Part shown: positions 1-9,245 of the stretch, piece by piece | Numbering within the stretch: position 1 is the stretch's first letter | Layout: each line of letters starts with the position of its first letter | NCBI RefSeq assembly: GCF_042852765.1 | Contig: NZ_AP031414.1 | Direction: 5' to 3' (one strand) | Length of the DNA stretch: 64,000 bases | From: Schaedlerella glycyrrhizinilytica_A | GTDB taxonomy: Bacteria > Bacillota > Clostridia > Lachnospirales > Lachnospiraceae | Position numbers and translations under genes: made by a program | Notes under the pieces: model-generated | The model's database searches: none | What the model was told of the DNA's origin: nothing | Seen by the model: only the letters and a program-made list of their open reading frames with translations

Positions 1-1681
1 CTTTGAGCTGCGCAAGTACATTTTCCGCATAATCCATATATTTATCGGAGATCGGCAACACTTTTACCTGTACCGGAGCAAGCCAGGTCGGGAATGCACC
101 TGCAAAATGCTCGATCAGGATTCCGATAAATCTCTCGATCGATCCGAACGCCACACGGTGGATCATGATCGGACGATGCTTTTCTCCGTCAGCTCCGGTA
201 TATTCCAGTTCAAATCGAAGCGGAAGCTGGAAGTCTAACTGAATCGTTCCACACTGCCATGTTCTTCCGATGGAATCTTCCAGATGGAAGTCGATCTTCG
301 GTCCGTAGAACGCGCCGTCCCCCTCATTTACCACATACGGAAGTTCCAGATCGTCCAATGCTCCGCGGAGCGCGTCTGTTGCCATTTCCCAATCTTCATC
401 GCTTCCCATGCTGTCTTCCGGACGTGTGGAAAGTTCTACATGATACTTAAATCCAAACAGACTGTATACTTCGTCGATCAATTTTGCAACGCCTTTGATC
501 TCCTCGCGGATCTGCTCCGGCATCATAAAGATATGCGCGTCGTCCTGTGTAAAGCAGCGAACACGCATCAGACCGTGAAGCTGCCCGGATTTCTCATGGC
601 GGTGAACCAATCCCAGCTCTCCCATACGGAGCGGCAGATCACGATAAGAACGCGGTTCGGACTGGTATACAAGGATACCGCCCGGACAGTTCATCGGTTT
701 GATCGCGAAATCTTCTTCATCGATCACTGTTGTGTACATATTTTCTTTATAATGATCCCAGTGTCCGGATGTCTCCCAGAGATGTCTGCTCAGCATGATC
801 GGAGTTGCGATCTCCACATATCCCGCTTTGTTATGGATCTCTCTCCAATAATCGAGAAGTGTATTTTTCAATACCATACCTTTCGGGAGGAAGAATGGGA
901 ATCCCGGTCCCTCGTCCCGCACCATAAACAGACCAAGCTCTTTTCCGAGTCTTCTGTGATCACGCTTCTTTGCCTCTTCCAGCATTGTAAGGTATTCATC
1001 CAGTTCTGCTTTTTTCGGAAATGCGGTTCCGTAAATACGCTGCAGCATTTTGTTCTTCTCGCTTCCGCGCCAATAAGCGCCCGCAAGACTTGTCAGTTTA
1101 AATGCTTTCACCGGTTTTGTTGTCATCAGATGCGGTCCTGCACAGAGATCGGTAAATTCTCCCTGTGAATAGAAGCTGATCACTGCATCTTCCGGCAGAT
1201 CCTCGATCAACTCTACCTTATATGGTTCTTCTTTTTCCTGAAAATATGCGATTGCTTCTGCACGCGGTTTTGTAAACTGTTCGATCGGGAGCGCTTCTTT
1301 TACGATTTTTTTCATTTCTGCTTCGATCTTTTCCAGATCCTCCTGTGTAAGCGGAGTCTCACGGTCAATATCATAGTAAAATCCATCTGCTACGGATGGT
1401 CCGATCGCCAGTTTTGCATCCGGATACAGACGCTTGATCGCCTGCGCCATAATATGTGACGCAGTATGGCGGAACGCTCCCTTTCCATTTTCATCCTGGA
1501 ATGTCAGAATGCTCAGTTCACAGTCTTCCTCCACAACGGTTCTTAAATCTACAACTTCACCGTTGACTTCTCCGGCTGTCGCCATTCTTGCCAGACCCTC
1601 GCTGATATCAGCTGCAATGTCAATAACACGCATGCTTTCCGCATATTCTTTACTGGATCCGTCTTTTAATGTAATCTTCAT
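1..1681 (-). CDS. thrS: Threonine--tRNA ligase, 3' end cut by window edge
   Basis: Charges tRNA-Thr with threonine in the cytoplasm. About 560 residues are readable from ATG 1679-1681, so the last part of the anticodon-binding domain lies outside the window. The N-terminal TGS and editing domains are followed by the class II catalytic core, with KPMNCPGG (zinc-binding Cys), the motif 2 region HEKSGQLHGLMRVR and motif 3 HRVAFGSIERFIG. The start follows a purine-rich AGGAAAGGAAG site. The gene is preceded by its own promoter and a threonine T-box leader, with an 84-bp dispersed repeat between the T-box terminator and the start codon. A tRNA-Thr(GGU) that matches the T-box specifier lies at 16817-16888. 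Confidence 0.97.
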   Translation of the reverse strand, partial: MKITLKDGSSKEYAESMRVIDIAADISEGLARMATAGEVNGEVVDLRTVVEEDCELSILTFQDENGKGAFRHTASHIMAQAIKRLYPDAKLAIGPSVADGFYYDIDRETPLTQEDLEKIEAEMKKIVKEALPIEQFTKPRAEAIAYFQEKEEPYKVELIEDLPEDAVISFYSQGEFTDLCAGPHLMTTKPVKAFKLTSLAGAYWRGSEKNKMLQRIYGTAFPKKAELDEYLTMLEEAKKRDHRRLGKELGLFMVRDEGPGFPFFLPKGMVLKNTLLDYWREIHNKAGYVEIATPIMLSRHLWETSGHWDHYKENMYTTVIDEEDFAIKPMNCPGGILVYQSEPRSYRDLPLRMGELGLVHRHEKSGQLHGLMRVRCFTQDDAHIFMMPEQIREEIKGVAKLIDEVYSLFGFKYHVELSTRPEDSMGSDEDWEMATDALRGALDDLELPYVVNEGDGAFYGPKIDFHLEDSIGRTWQCGTIQLDFQLPLRFELEYTGADGEKHRPIMIHRVAFGSIERFIGILIEHFAGAFPTWLAPVQVKVLPISDKYMDYAENVLAQLK

Positions 1682-1735
1682 CTGCTTTCTCTTCCTTTCC
1701 TCTTTTTTCGTCGAAGAATCGCACTCGTTTTGCTC

Positions 1736-1819
1736 AATCACCGGAAGTGCCAAAAGGCACATTCCGGAATTGTAAGCAGTCGCCAAGGTCTCGGGCAAGC
1801 CCGGACTTTGGCTCGTCGC
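1736..1819 (-). repeat. 84-bp dispersed two-hairpin repeat, copy A
   Basis: This segment recurs in inverted orientation at 49658-49741 with 83 of 84 positions identical; the one difference is in the linker. It contains two potential hairpins: a compact one (CCGGAA, GTGCC, AAAA loop, GGCAC, TTCCGG) and a longer one built from GCCAAGGTC and GACTTTGGC arms around CGGGCAAGCCCG. Here it lies in the thrS 5' untranslated region, after the T-box terminator. I recognise no insertion-sequence ends and no open reading frame. It could be a REP-like repeat, a miniature mobile element or a structured RNA element. Confidence 0.85.
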
Positions 1820-1824
1820 TTATA

Positions 1825-2076
1825 CAAAAAAATCCCTTTCTGCATCTTCATACAGAAAGGGACGAGTATCTCGCGGTTCCACCCTAACTTGCTCTGCACT
1901 CCTTTTTCGGATATACAAAGCCGCTCATTTATGATGATAACGGAATCACCGGGCTGGTTTACAGCCACTCCGAGGTGGTCTTCAAATGTTTCTCCGGCAG
2001 GAAGCTTTCAGCTGATGATTCCCTCTCTGTCGCCGCTTTCACACTCTACTCTTCTCTTCAACGTGTTCTCAATCTT
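1825..2076 (-). promoter_or_regulatory. T-box leader (threonine) controlling thrS
   Basis: The minus-strand transcript carries the T-box core AGGGTGGAACCGCG at 1872-1885, followed by a terminator hairpin with CCCTTTCTG and CAGAAAGGG arms and a U run at 1825-1862. The likely specifier is ACC (plus-strand 1977-1979), in a GAAG-ACC-A context equivalent to the one in the cysE leader. Uncharged tRNA-Thr should stabilise the antiterminator and allow read-through into thrS. Specifier assignment is by context only. Confidence 0.93.
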
Positions 2077-2081
2077 GTTTC

Positions 2082-2109
2082 ATTATAACATTGACTTTAC
2101 TTTTGTCAA
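2082..2109 (-). promoter_or_regulatory. Promoter of the thrS T-box transcript
   Basis: On the minus strand a TTGACA -35 (2104-2109) and a TATAAT -10 (2082-2087) are separated by 16 bp. The promoter overlaps the last codons of the upstream YdcF-like gene and places the transcript start near 2075. Confidence 0.8.
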
Positions 2110-2817
2110 GAGAACTGCTGCAAATTCTCTCACCAGATAATTCAGCTTCAAGACCGGATCGGATGTCGCTGCGATCCCGTTCAGATCCCTATATCCGATC
2201 TGCCGTCCGATCAGCAGTGCGCGGTACAGATGAAAATCATTCGTCACAACCGCAGTCTTCTGCTCCAGACTCCCGATCAGTCCGGCGCTGAATTTCAAAT
2301 TCTCCCATGTTGTCTCTGACTGCTCTTCTTTTAGGATCCGCTCTTCGGCAATACCCAGACTTTTCAGATATTCCGCCATCGCAAATGCCTCCGTCACAGC
2401 CTCATCTTTTCCCTGACCTCCCGACACGATCGCGATCGCTTCCGGATGTTCTGTCAAATACTCGTATGCACGGTCAAGTCTTTGCTTCAAGGATTTCGTG
2501 ATCTGACTGCTGCGCACCTGCGCTCCCAATATGATCACATAAGCCGCTTCCCCCGAAAAGTCACGCGCTTTCTTTGCAGTGCATAAGATCAGAGATTCTA
2601 TCCATGCAAAAAGCCCCCATCCGGCAAGCGTCAATACGCCGATCCCGATATGCACACTCTCCGGAAACTTCGGATATGCAAAAAACAAACTGAGATGAAC
2701 GCCACCGGACAAAAGCCAGAATCCGGCAAATGTGGAGTTCCATCTGCCCGTATGATTCCGGATCAGGAAATAATAGCCGACACTGCCGATCCCGACAACA
2801 AGAAAATAAATCCACAT
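2083..2817 (-). CDS. YdcF/SanA-type (DUF218) membrane protein
   Basis: A 244-residue protein with three or so N-terminal hydrophobic segments (about residues 1-80) and a DUF218 domain beginning at AYVIILGAQV. Family hallmarks include IVSGGQGKDE near residue 130, SETTWENLKFS, and VVTNDFHLYRA. Members of the family are linked to envelope functions, but the reaction is not established for this protein. It starts 12 bp after the SEC-C gene and is probably cotranscribed with it. Its 3' end overlaps the thrS promoter. Confidence 0.85.
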   Translation of the reverse strand: MWIYFLVVGIGSVGYYFLIRNHTGRWNSTFAGFWLLSGGVHLSLFFAYPKFPESVHIGIGVLTLAGWGLFAWIESLILCTAKKARDFSGEAAYVIILGAQVRSSQITKSLKQRLDRAYEYLTEHPEAIAIVSGGQGKDEAVTEAFAMAEYLKSLGIAEERILKEEQSETTWENLKFSAGLIGSLEQKTAVVTNDFHLYRALLIGRQIGYRDLNGIAATSDPVLKLNYLVREFAAVLLTKVKSML

Positions 2818-2829
2818 ATAAACGACCTG

Positions 2830-3345
2830 TTATGCGTTACGTCCACAGCATTTTTTATATTTCTTACCGCTTCCGCACGGACACGGATCGTTTCTTCCGA
2901 TCTTCTTGTCTTTGCGGATCGTACCGGACTGTTTCTGCTCGCGGTAAAGACGCTTTTTCGTGTTCTCGTCAAAAATCTCATCCCACTGCGGAAGTTCATA
3001 CAGCCAGTCTGCTTTTGCATCCACCATGTTTTTGTAAAGACGCTCTTTATCAAATGCCAGACTTACCACGGTATCTTCTGTCATCGTCTCGATCGGATTG
3101 GCAATTTTCAGACTGTCATTGATGCCGTCCAAAAATCCTACCATCGTCAATACGTCCTGATTATATTTTTCAGCAAGCTCTTTTACCGTACCTTTCACTT
3201 CGGTATCCGGATCTTTTAAAAGCTCCTCATAAATTCCTTTTTCAATCGTGAAATACTTGCTCCAGAATGTCTCCAGTTGATTTTTTGTCAACTCTCTGTC
3301 ATATGCGGTGTCTCTCCACTGATCCAATAAACTTTTATCACTCAT
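2830..3345 (-). CDS. SEC-C motif protein
   Basis: A 171-residue soluble protein ending in a SEC-C zinc-binding motif, GRNDPCPCGSGKKYKKCC. The rest is a helical domain I do not recognise by name. The start is placed at the ATG giving MSDKSLLDQ because AAAGGAG lies just upstream; an in-frame TTG 27 bp earlier would put that ribosome site inside the gene. The SEC-C motif in SecA binds SecB and ribosomes; in short stand-alone proteins its role is not defined. Confidence 0.85.
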   Translation of the reverse strand: MSDKSLLDQWRDTAYDRELTKNQLETFWSKYFTIEKGIYEELLKDPDTEVKGTVKELAEKYNQDVLTMVGFLDGINDSLKIANPIETMTEDTVVSLAFDKERLYKNMVDAKADWLYELPQWDEIFDENTKKRLYREQKQSGTIRKDKKIGRNDPCPCGSGKKYKKCCGRNA

Positions 3346-3497
3346 TGTATCCAACTCCTTTATCTTTATCAAAATTCAAGTCTCACTTGCTTGTTCATTA
3401 TATACTATCTGCCGTTTGTATACAAGTAAAAAGAAAGACCTTACGACACATTTCTGATACTTTTCTGATACATTTTCCTTCTTTACGCCGATTTTCA

Positions 3498-3526
3498 TTG
3501 AATTTTTGATCCGCATTATGTATAAT
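3498..3526 (+). promoter_or_regulatory. Promoter of small membrane protein gene
   Basis: TTGAAT (3498-3503) and TATAAT (3521-3526) are separated by 17 bp, about 35 bp upstream of the start codon at 3560. Confidence 0.7.
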
Positions 3527-3559
3527 GCTTGACAAATGACCAAAGAAAGGAACATGACT

Positions 3560-3796
3560 ATGAAAAAGACAAAACGTATCCTTGCACTCGTGCTTGTCGT
3601 ACTGCTCGTTTTACTCTATCTGAGCACGCTGGTTTTTGCACTGCTGGATGCCCCTGTATTTACTTCTCTGTTAAAAGCTTCCGTCGCAGCAACGATTTTA
3701 CTCCCGGTCCTTTTATATGGATTTCTCCTCTTCCACCGTCTATCCCAAAAAGGACAGGATAAAAATGAGCCGGAGGATCCATCTAAAAAAGCTTGA
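3560..3796 (+). CDS. Small two-helix membrane protein, unknown function
   Basis: A 78-residue protein starting MKKTKRILALV. It has two hydrophobic helices (about residues 6-27 and 36-60) and a charged, lysine- and proline-containing tail. The start at 3560 is preferred over the ATG at 3554 because AGAAAGG lies nine bases upstream of it. It has its own sigma-A-type promoter and is the only plus-strand gene in this stretch. I do not recognise a family. Confidence 0.65.
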   Translation: MKKTKRILALVLVVLLVLLYLSTLVFALLDAPVFTSLLKASVAATILLPVLLYGFLLFHRLSQKGQDKNEPEDPSKKA

Positions 3797-3809
3797 TCTG
3801 CACACGCCG

Positions 3810-3974
3810 CTACATATACATCAACTGTGCCAGTTCGATGACCGTATCTTCTGTCATCTCCTCCGGACGCAGTTTTTTTGTCCGTTTTTGCTGTGCTGTC
3901 AACGCTTGTCTTTTTTCCAGATATTCTTCCATCGAAAGCACTTCCGTTCCACTCTCTTTTCTGTTCTGATTCAT
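3810..3974 (-). CDS. Small hypothetical protein (54 residues)
   Basis: A short minus-strand frame beginning MNQNRKESGTEVLSMEEYL and ending in AQLMYM. A strong GGGAGG site sits nine bases before the ATG at 3972-3974. The protein is charged and predicted helical, with no membrane segment. It converges on the small membrane protein gene, with only 13 bp between the stop codons. No family is recognised. Support is the ribosome site and clean start; conservation was not tested. Confidence 0.55.
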   Translation of the reverse strand: MNQNRKESGTEVLSMEEYLEKRQALTAQQKRTKKLRPEEMTEDTVIELAQLMYM

Positions 3975-4083
3975 GCAAAAGCACCTCCCTCACCCAAATT
4001 TCAGCCTTATTATTCTATTCAGCCCCTTGCCAAAATATGCCTGTTTTATTTTCACTTTTTTATCTTACCCAAAGCGCTGGCAA

Positions 4084-4130
4084 CAAAAAAGCCAGAAACA
4101 AGATCCTGAAATCTCATTCCTGACTTTCTT
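4084..4130 (-). terminator. Probable terminator after purA
   Basis: In the minus direction GTCAGGAA pairs with TTTCTGGC (with G-U pairs), followed by a T run, just after the purA stop. Confidence 0.55.
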
Positions 4131-4142
4131 CATTTGATCGCT

Positions 4143-5423
4143 TTATTTCTGACGGTAAATAATATCGTCGCGTCCCGGTCCGTTACTGATCATTGTAATC
4201 GGATATCCGATCTGTTCTTCTACAAATTCAATATATTTCCGGCAGTTCTCCGGCAGTTCTTCATATGTCTTGATTCCGCGGATATCACAATTCCATCCCG
4301 GAAGCACTTTCAGAACCGGTTTTGCTTTCTCAAGCAAATGTGTTACCGGGAATTCTGTTGTCACTTCGCCATCGATCTCATAACCTACACATACCGGAAT
4401 CTCTTCCAGATATCCAAGTACGTCCAGTACCGTAAATGCAACGTCTGTTGTTCCCTGCATACGGCAGCCGTATTTGGATGCTACACAGTCAAACCATCCC
4501 ATTCTTCTCGGACGTCCGGTTGTCGCGCCGTACTCGCCACCGTCTCCGCCGCGTCTTCTCAGCTCGTCTGCTTCTTCCCCAAAAATCTCGCTGACAAATG
4601 CTCCGGCTCCTACTGCACTGGAGTATGCTTTGCACACGGTGATGATCTGTTTGATCTCATACGGCGGGATTCCCGCTCCGATCGCTCCGTATGCCGCCAA
4701 AGTAGAAGAAGACGTTACCATCGGATAAATTCCGTGATCCGGGTCCTTCAGAGATCCGAGCTGTCCTTCTAAGAGGATATTCTTTCCTTCTTTGATCGCA
4801 TTGTGGAGGAACAGAGACACATCGCATACGAATGGTGCAACCATCTCTTTATATTCCTGCAGCTCTTTATATAAATCATCCGGATTCAGAAGTGGTTTGT
4901 GGTACAGATGTTCCAAAATGACATTTTTCTGTTCTGCCACACGGACAACCTTTTCTTTCAAAAGATCATCGTCGAACAGTTCGCTGACCTGAAATCCGAT
5001 CTTCGCATATTTATCGGAATAGAACGGTGCGATTCCGGACTTGGTAGAACCGAATGACTTTCCGCCCAATCTCTCCTCCTCGTATGCATCGAATAATTTG
5101 TGATAAGACATCACGATCTGCGCACGGTCAGACACGAGAATCTTCGGTGTCGGAACTCCTTTCTCCACAACAGACTGTACCTCTGCAAACAGGCGCGGAA
5201 TGTCGAGTGCAACACCATTTCCAATGATACTTGTCGTGTGATCATAAAACACACCGGACGGAAGTGTGTGCAGTGCAAACTTTCCATAATCATTCACGAT
5301 CGTATGTCCCGCATTCGCTCCGCCCTGGAAACGGACGATAATATCTGCCTCTTTTCCAAGCATATCGGTAATCTTACCCTTACCCTCGTCGCCCCAGTTC
5401 GCTCCAACTACTGCTTTTACCAT
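4143..5423 (-). CDS. purA: Adenylosuccinate synthetase
   Basis: Catalyses GTP-dependent joining of IMP and aspartate, the first step from IMP to AMP. The 426-residue length is normal. Seen directly: the N-terminal GDEGKGK phosphate loop with the catalytic Asp, GGANAGHT, the FGSTKSGIAP region, TSSSTLAAYGA, and GATTGRPRRMGWFD. The start is set at MVKAVVGANWGDEG, which follows GGAGGATTTGAA. The gene stands alone with its own promoter and terminator. A small TTATTAG/CTAATAA hairpin lies in its leader at about 5459-5477. Confidence 0.97.
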   Translation of the reverse strand: MVKAVVGANWGDEGKGKITDMLGKEADIIVRFQGGANAGHTIVNDYGKFALHTLPSGVFYDHTTSIIGNGVALDIPRLFAEVQSVVEKGVPTPKILVSDRAQIVMSYHKLFDAYEEERLGGKSFGSTKSGIAPFYSDKYAKIGFQVSELFDDDLLKEKVVRVAEQKNVILEHLYHKPLLNPDDLYKELQEYKEMVAPFVCDVSLFLHNAIKEGKNILLEGQLGSLKDPDHGIYPMVTSSSTLAAYGAIGAGIPPYEIKQIITVCKAYSSAVGAGAFVSEIFGEEADELRRRGGDGGEYGATTGRPRRMGWFDCVASKYGCRMQGTTDVAFTVLDVLGYLEEIPVCVGYEIDGEVTTEFPVTHLLEKAKPVLKVLPGWNCDIRGIKTYEELPENCRKYIEFVEEQIGYPITMISNGPGRDDIIYRQK

Positions 5424-5497
5424 TTCAAATCCTCCTGCGTATTTCCGCTTTTTAATCCTTATTAGCAGTTCTAATAATCTTTGAAACCGCATTTAGC

Positions 5498-5527
5498 ATT
5501 ATACTATATTTTCCCTGCTATGTACAA
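5498..5527 (-). promoter_or_regulatory. purA promoter
   Basis: On the minus strand TTGTAC (5522-5527) and TATAAT (5498-5503) are separated by 18 bp, about 75 bp before the purA start. Confidence 0.7.
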
Positions 5528-5595
5528 CCATTTTCCATATTTTTTCACGGATTTTCCAATTTTCTCTCCGATTTCCGCTGCTTTTTTTACCGCAC

Positions 5596-7155
5596 TCACA
5601 TCAGCGGCGCGATCAGGCGAAGAACTCTTCCACATATTTTCATAACGATCCCGGTCTTTTTGATATCGCTCATGGAAATGCGATGGCATTTTTTCAGCGT
5701 ATTCTGAAAATCCCGTTCTACATCACGCACAGCCGGATTATTGTACATAAATACACCGCATTCAAAGTGCAGATACAGACTTCGATAATCCAGATTGATC
5801 GTTCCGACAACCGCCGTATCATCGTCTGACACAAACGATTTTGCATGCACAAATCCGGGCGTGAACTCAAAAATCTGCACGCCTGCACGAAGCAGATCCT
5901 TATAAAATGTCTTTGCCACTGCAAATGCATACCATTTATCCGGGATATGCGGCATGATGATCTTTACATCGATCCCGCTTTTCGCCGCGCGGGTCAGAGT
6001 ATCTACCATCTCACTGTCCAGGATCAGATACGGAGTCATGATATGTACATATTTTTTCGCATGATTTAAAATATGAAAATACACTTCTTTTCCAACGTCC
6101 TCATGATCATACGGACTGTCCCCGTATGGGATCACGAATCCAAGTTCCCGATGCAGTGTATCTGATTTCGGCGTCTGGTAATTCTCATAATTTTCCGGCT
6201 TATATTCCGTCACATTCCACATCTGCAAAAATAACATCGTCAGACTCTGAACAGCCTCTCCCTCCAGCATCACTGCCGTATCTTTCCAGTATCCGAACCG
6301 TTCTTTCCGGTTAATATATTCGTCTGCCAGATTGATGCCGCCTGTAAATCCGACCTTTCCGTCTACGACACAGATTTTCCTGTGATCCCGATTGTTCTGC
6401 GTTGTGGAAAGGATCGGGCGGATCGGGCTGAACATCTTGCATTTGATCCCAAATTTACGGATCTGCTCCGGATAATTATACGGAAGATTGGAAATACTGC
6501 ACATGCCGTCGTACATAAACCGGACTTCCACTCCCGCTTTCGCCTTTTCTTTCAGTATATCCAGGATCGTATCCCACATGTATCCCTCAGATACAATAAA
6601 GTATTCCAGAAAAATATATTTTTCCGCACGCTTCAGCTGGTGGATCATCTCCGCAAATTTTTCCTGTCCGATACTGAAATATGTTACTTTTGTATTCCTG
6701 TATGTCGGAAACTGCAGTTGATGATTCATATAATAAGCCAGAGTGGCATTTGCCGGTTTGCTCACGCGGAGTTCTTCCACCACTTCCGCTTTCTGCGTCA
6801 AATACGGTGAAGTATCCAGCTTTGTTTTTACAAGCCGCTCCCCCACATATTTTGTTCCGATCTCCAGTTTTACATATACATAGAACAAGCAGCCGAATAC
6901 AGGCAGGATCAGGATCAGCAGGATCCAGGTCCGGCTGTATTCCGGTGTCCCCTGTTCGTTCGTAATATAAATGATCACAAATACCTGCACCGCCATTGTG
7001 ATCCAATAGACATAAGTCAGGTAGTCGTTTAAAATTGTATACATTAATACAAGTGCGCCGATCTGCAGCAGGATCAACATAACGATCAGCGCTGTTCTGC
7101 TGAACACAATACTTAAAATTCCTTTTTTTGCTTTTTTTGCCGCTTTATGTTCCAT
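5596..7155 (-). CDS. cls: Cardiolipin synthase (phospholipase D type)
   Basis: A 519-residue membrane enzyme that condenses two phosphatidylglycerols to cardiolipin. Two or three N-terminal hydrophobic segments (about residues 12-95) precede two phospholipase D domains. Each domain has an HKD motif: DHRKICVVDGKVGFTGG near residue 260 and FVHAKSFVSDDDTAVVG near residue 440. Length and layout match Cls of Firmicutes. The ATG follows GGAGGATAG at a slightly long spacing. It is apparently monocistronic. Confidence 0.95.
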   Translation of the reverse strand: MEHKAAKKAKKGILSIVFSRTALIVMLILLQIGALVLMYTILNDYLTYVYWITMAVQVFVIIYITNEQGTPEYSRTWILLILILPVFGCLFYVYVKLEIGTKYVGERLVKTKLDTSPYLTQKAEVVEELRVSKPANATLAYYMNHQLQFPTYRNTKVTYFSIGQEKFAEMIHQLKRAEKYIFLEYFIVSEGYMWDTILDILKEKAKAGVEVRFMYDGMCSISNLPYNYPEQIRKFGIKCKMFSPIRPILSTTQNNRDHRKICVVDGKVGFTGGINLADEYINRKERFGYWKDTAVMLEGEAVQSLTMLFLQMWNVTEYKPENYENYQTPKSDTLHRELGFVIPYGDSPYDHEDVGKEVYFHILNHAKKYVHIMTPYLILDSEMVDTLTRAAKSGIDVKIIMPHIPDKWYAFAVAKTFYKDLLRAGVQIFEFTPGFVHAKSFVSDDDTAVVGTINLDYRSLYLHFECGVFMYNNPAVRDVERDFQNTLKKCHRISMSDIKKTGIVMKICGRVLRLIAPLM

Positions 7156-7294
7156 GACGATCTCTATCCTCCAATCATATACACGCTACACAGTGTAACA
7201 CACTTCCATTTTTTCGACAATAGCTCATCCAAAACGAGCAGCCTCACAGGAAGTCTTTTGACAACTTTTGCCGGAATCTTCTTCCGAAAAAACA

Positions 7295-7323
7295 TTGTAT
7301 TTCTTTGAAAAAAATATTATAAT
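7295..7323 (+). promoter_or_regulatory. Promoter of acidic membrane-anchored protein gene
   Basis: TTGTAT (7295-7300) and TATAAT (7318-7323) with a 17-bp spacer, 44 bp before the start codon at 7367. Confidence 0.7.
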
Positions 7324-7366
7324 AGTAGATAATTTCAATTTGCAAAAAAGAAGGGAGAACCTCATT

Positions 7367-7708
7367 ATGAAAAAATTTTTAAAATGGCTTGCAGCGATTC
7401 TCGCCGTTGGCAGTGTTGTTGGAATTGTGATCGCTTATCTGTGCAAAGAAAGCAAAGACGAAGACGAGGATTTCCGTTTTGACTGTGATGACGATGATTT
7501 TGACCTCGACTCCGATTTGCAGCCGGTTTCCGAACGAGGCTATGTATCTCTGAAGAAAAGCGGCGCTGAAACCGAACCTGTTGCCGCAGAAGCAGTAGAC
7601 AAAGATTCTGCTGCTGAAAAGTCTGCCGAAGAAGCACTTGCAGACGATCCGGAAGAACCGGAAGAAGACGCTTCCGTTCAGCCGGAAGCAGAAATCTCAG
7701 ACAAATGA
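7367..7708 (+). CDS. Acidic membrane-anchored protein, unknown function
   Basis: A 113-residue protein starting MKKFLKWLAAILAVG. One N-terminal membrane helix (about residues 4-25) is followed by a very acidic region rich in Asp and Glu, with alanine- and proline-rich repeats toward the C-terminus. The ATG follows GAAGGGAG. It has its own promoter and a strong terminator. The low-complexity tail is probably disordered. Function cannot be inferred. Confidence 0.75.
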   Translation: MKKFLKWLAAILAVGSVVGIVIAYLCKESKDEDEDFRFDCDDDDFDLDSDLQPVSERGYVSLKKSGAETEPVAAEAVDKDSAAEKSAEEALADDPEEPEEDASVQPEAEISDK

Positions 7709-7723
7709 TCATTTCACCTATAC

Positions 7724-7769
7724 AAAAACCGGGTGGATTCCTAAATCAAAAGGATTCCACCCGGTTTTT
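7724..7769. terminator. Bidirectional terminator
   Basis: Arms AAAACCGGGTGGA and TCCACCCGGTTTT flank a short loop, with A and T runs on either side. It serves the acidic-protein gene and the converging MocR gene. Confidence 0.85.
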
Positions 7770-7823
7770 ATCTTAAAAAAATCTGCTGACAAAACAAATT
7801 TCTCACACTGTCAAAAAACAACT

Positions 7824-9239
7824 TTACTTCCATGCAGTTTTTAAGAGAGCCGCTGCCTCCCGGATTGCCTCCTCACTCATGTTCGCGTAACCAAGCAGGA
7901 TGGTAGCCTGTCCCTCTTCGTTTTTATCCGGTTTTATACAGTACTGCGACAATCCGTAAACACGGATTCCGCTTTCTTTTGCTTTCCGGATCAGTTCTTC
8001 CTCTTTCCTGCCATCCTCAAACCGGAGCAGCAGATGCACTCCCGCGTGCTCCCCGGAAGTCCGGAATGAATCCCCCATTTTTTTCAAGCATGCAAGCAAA
8101 ACATCATGTCGGTTCTTATATAAAGCGCGCATTTTATTCAAATGCCGTTCGTAATATCCGTCTTCAATAAATTTCTGTAAAATCAGCTGATCAACTCGCG
8201 ATACTGTGGAACTTAAAAATCCGCAATTCTCATGGTATCTTTGAAGCAGCGGCTTCGGAAGCACGAGGTAACTCATGCGGATCGCCGGCGCGATCGACTT
8301 GGAAAACGTCCCGATATAGATCACACATTCCTGATTATCATAGCCCTGCAGCGCCGGAACCGGTTTTCCTTTATAACGAAATTCACTGTCGTAATCATCT
8401 TCAATGATATAACGTGGTCTTCCCTCCAACCCATCGTTCTCTGCCCATCGCAGAAGTTCCATGCGCCGTTTGATCGGCATCACGATCCCCAGCGGGTACT
8501 GATGGGATGGCATGACAAACGCAATATCCGCTCCGGACGCTTCCAATTGTCCGACGTTCATACCTTTCGCATCCATATCTACTGTACAAACATCATAAGA
8601 AAGCTGTTCAAAAAGACGGTAGGCCTGCACATAAGTCGGATTTTCCAACGCAACTTTATGCTCGCGCCCGATCACCATCGTCAACAGCATCAGCAGATAA
8701 TCATTTCCAGCTCCGACAATGATCTGTTCCGGCGTACAATTGACGCCTCGCGCCTGATGCAGATAATTACAGATCGCACTGCGCAGTCCCTGTTCTCCCT
8801 GCGGATCCCCGAGGCGGAACAGTTCCGCCCGGTCGTCCTGCAGACATTCCTTTGACAATTTTCTCCATGTATTATACGGAAAACTATTCAGATCCACACC
8901 GCTCGGTGTGAAATCATATCTGTATTCCTTCTGCGGATCTTTGCTTTTTTGTTCTGACTGACGCACCGGAGACCGAAGCTGGTATAAGCCCTCTATCTCC
9001 GCCACAAAATATCCTCTGCACGGCTCAGCTTCCAGATATCCCTCAGAAAGGAGCTGCTCATAAGCCAGTTCCACCGTACTTCTGCTGATTTCCAGATGTT
9101 TGCTCAGCGCACGGGTAGACGGCAGTTTTTCTCCGCTTCCGATCCGTCCGTCCCGGATATCCCGGCGGATATAGCGGTAAATCTGCTCGTAAAGCGGTAT
9201 TTTCGATTTTGTATCCAGACTGATCGTCAACTCATTCAT
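7824..9239 (-). CDS. MocR/GabR-type transcriptional regulator
   Basis: A 471-residue regulator with an N-terminal GntR winged helix (about residues 1-75, including GEKLPSTRALSKHLEISRST) fused to an aminotransferase-like, pyridoxal-phosphate-binding domain. The expected Schiff-base lysine is in GTFSKSIAPAIRMSYL. Such proteins usually control vitamin B6, GABA or amino acid genes in response to ligand binding at PLP. It starts six bases after the glnS stop with a weak ribosome site, so it is probably translated from the glnS message. Its target is not evident. Confidence 0.93.
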   Translation of the reverse strand: MNELTISLDTKSKIPLYEQIYRYIRRDIRDGRIGSGEKLPSTRALSKHLEISRSTVELAYEQLLSEGYLEAEPCRGYFVAEIEGLYQLRSPVRQSEQKSKDPQKEYRYDFTPSGVDLNSFPYNTWRKLSKECLQDDRAELFRLGDPQGEQGLRSAICNYLHQARGVNCTPEQIIVGAGNDYLLMLLTMVIGREHKVALENPTYVQAYRLFEQLSYDVCTVDMDAKGMNVGQLEASGADIAFVMPSHQYPLGIVMPIKRRMELLRWAENDGLEGRPRYIIEDDYDSEFRYKGKPVPALQGYDNQECVIYIGTFSKSIAPAIRMSYLVLPKPLLQRYHENCGFLSSTVSRVDQLILQKFIEDGYYERHLNKMRALYKNRHDVLLACLKKMGDSFRTSGEHAGVHLLLRFEDGRKEEELIRKAKESGIRVYGLSQYCIKPDKNEEGQATILLGYANMSEEAIREAAALLKTAWK

Positions 9240-9245
9240 CGCAAT

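Noticed and set aside
284..1168. Long plus-strand frame opposite thrS
   Set aside because: It is antisense to the clear threonyl-tRNA synthetase frame, has no ribosome site and shows no known domain.
5504..5689. 61-codon minus-strand frame at the cls 3' end
   Set aside because: It starts inside cls in another frame without a ribosome site and runs into the purA promoter region; probably chance.
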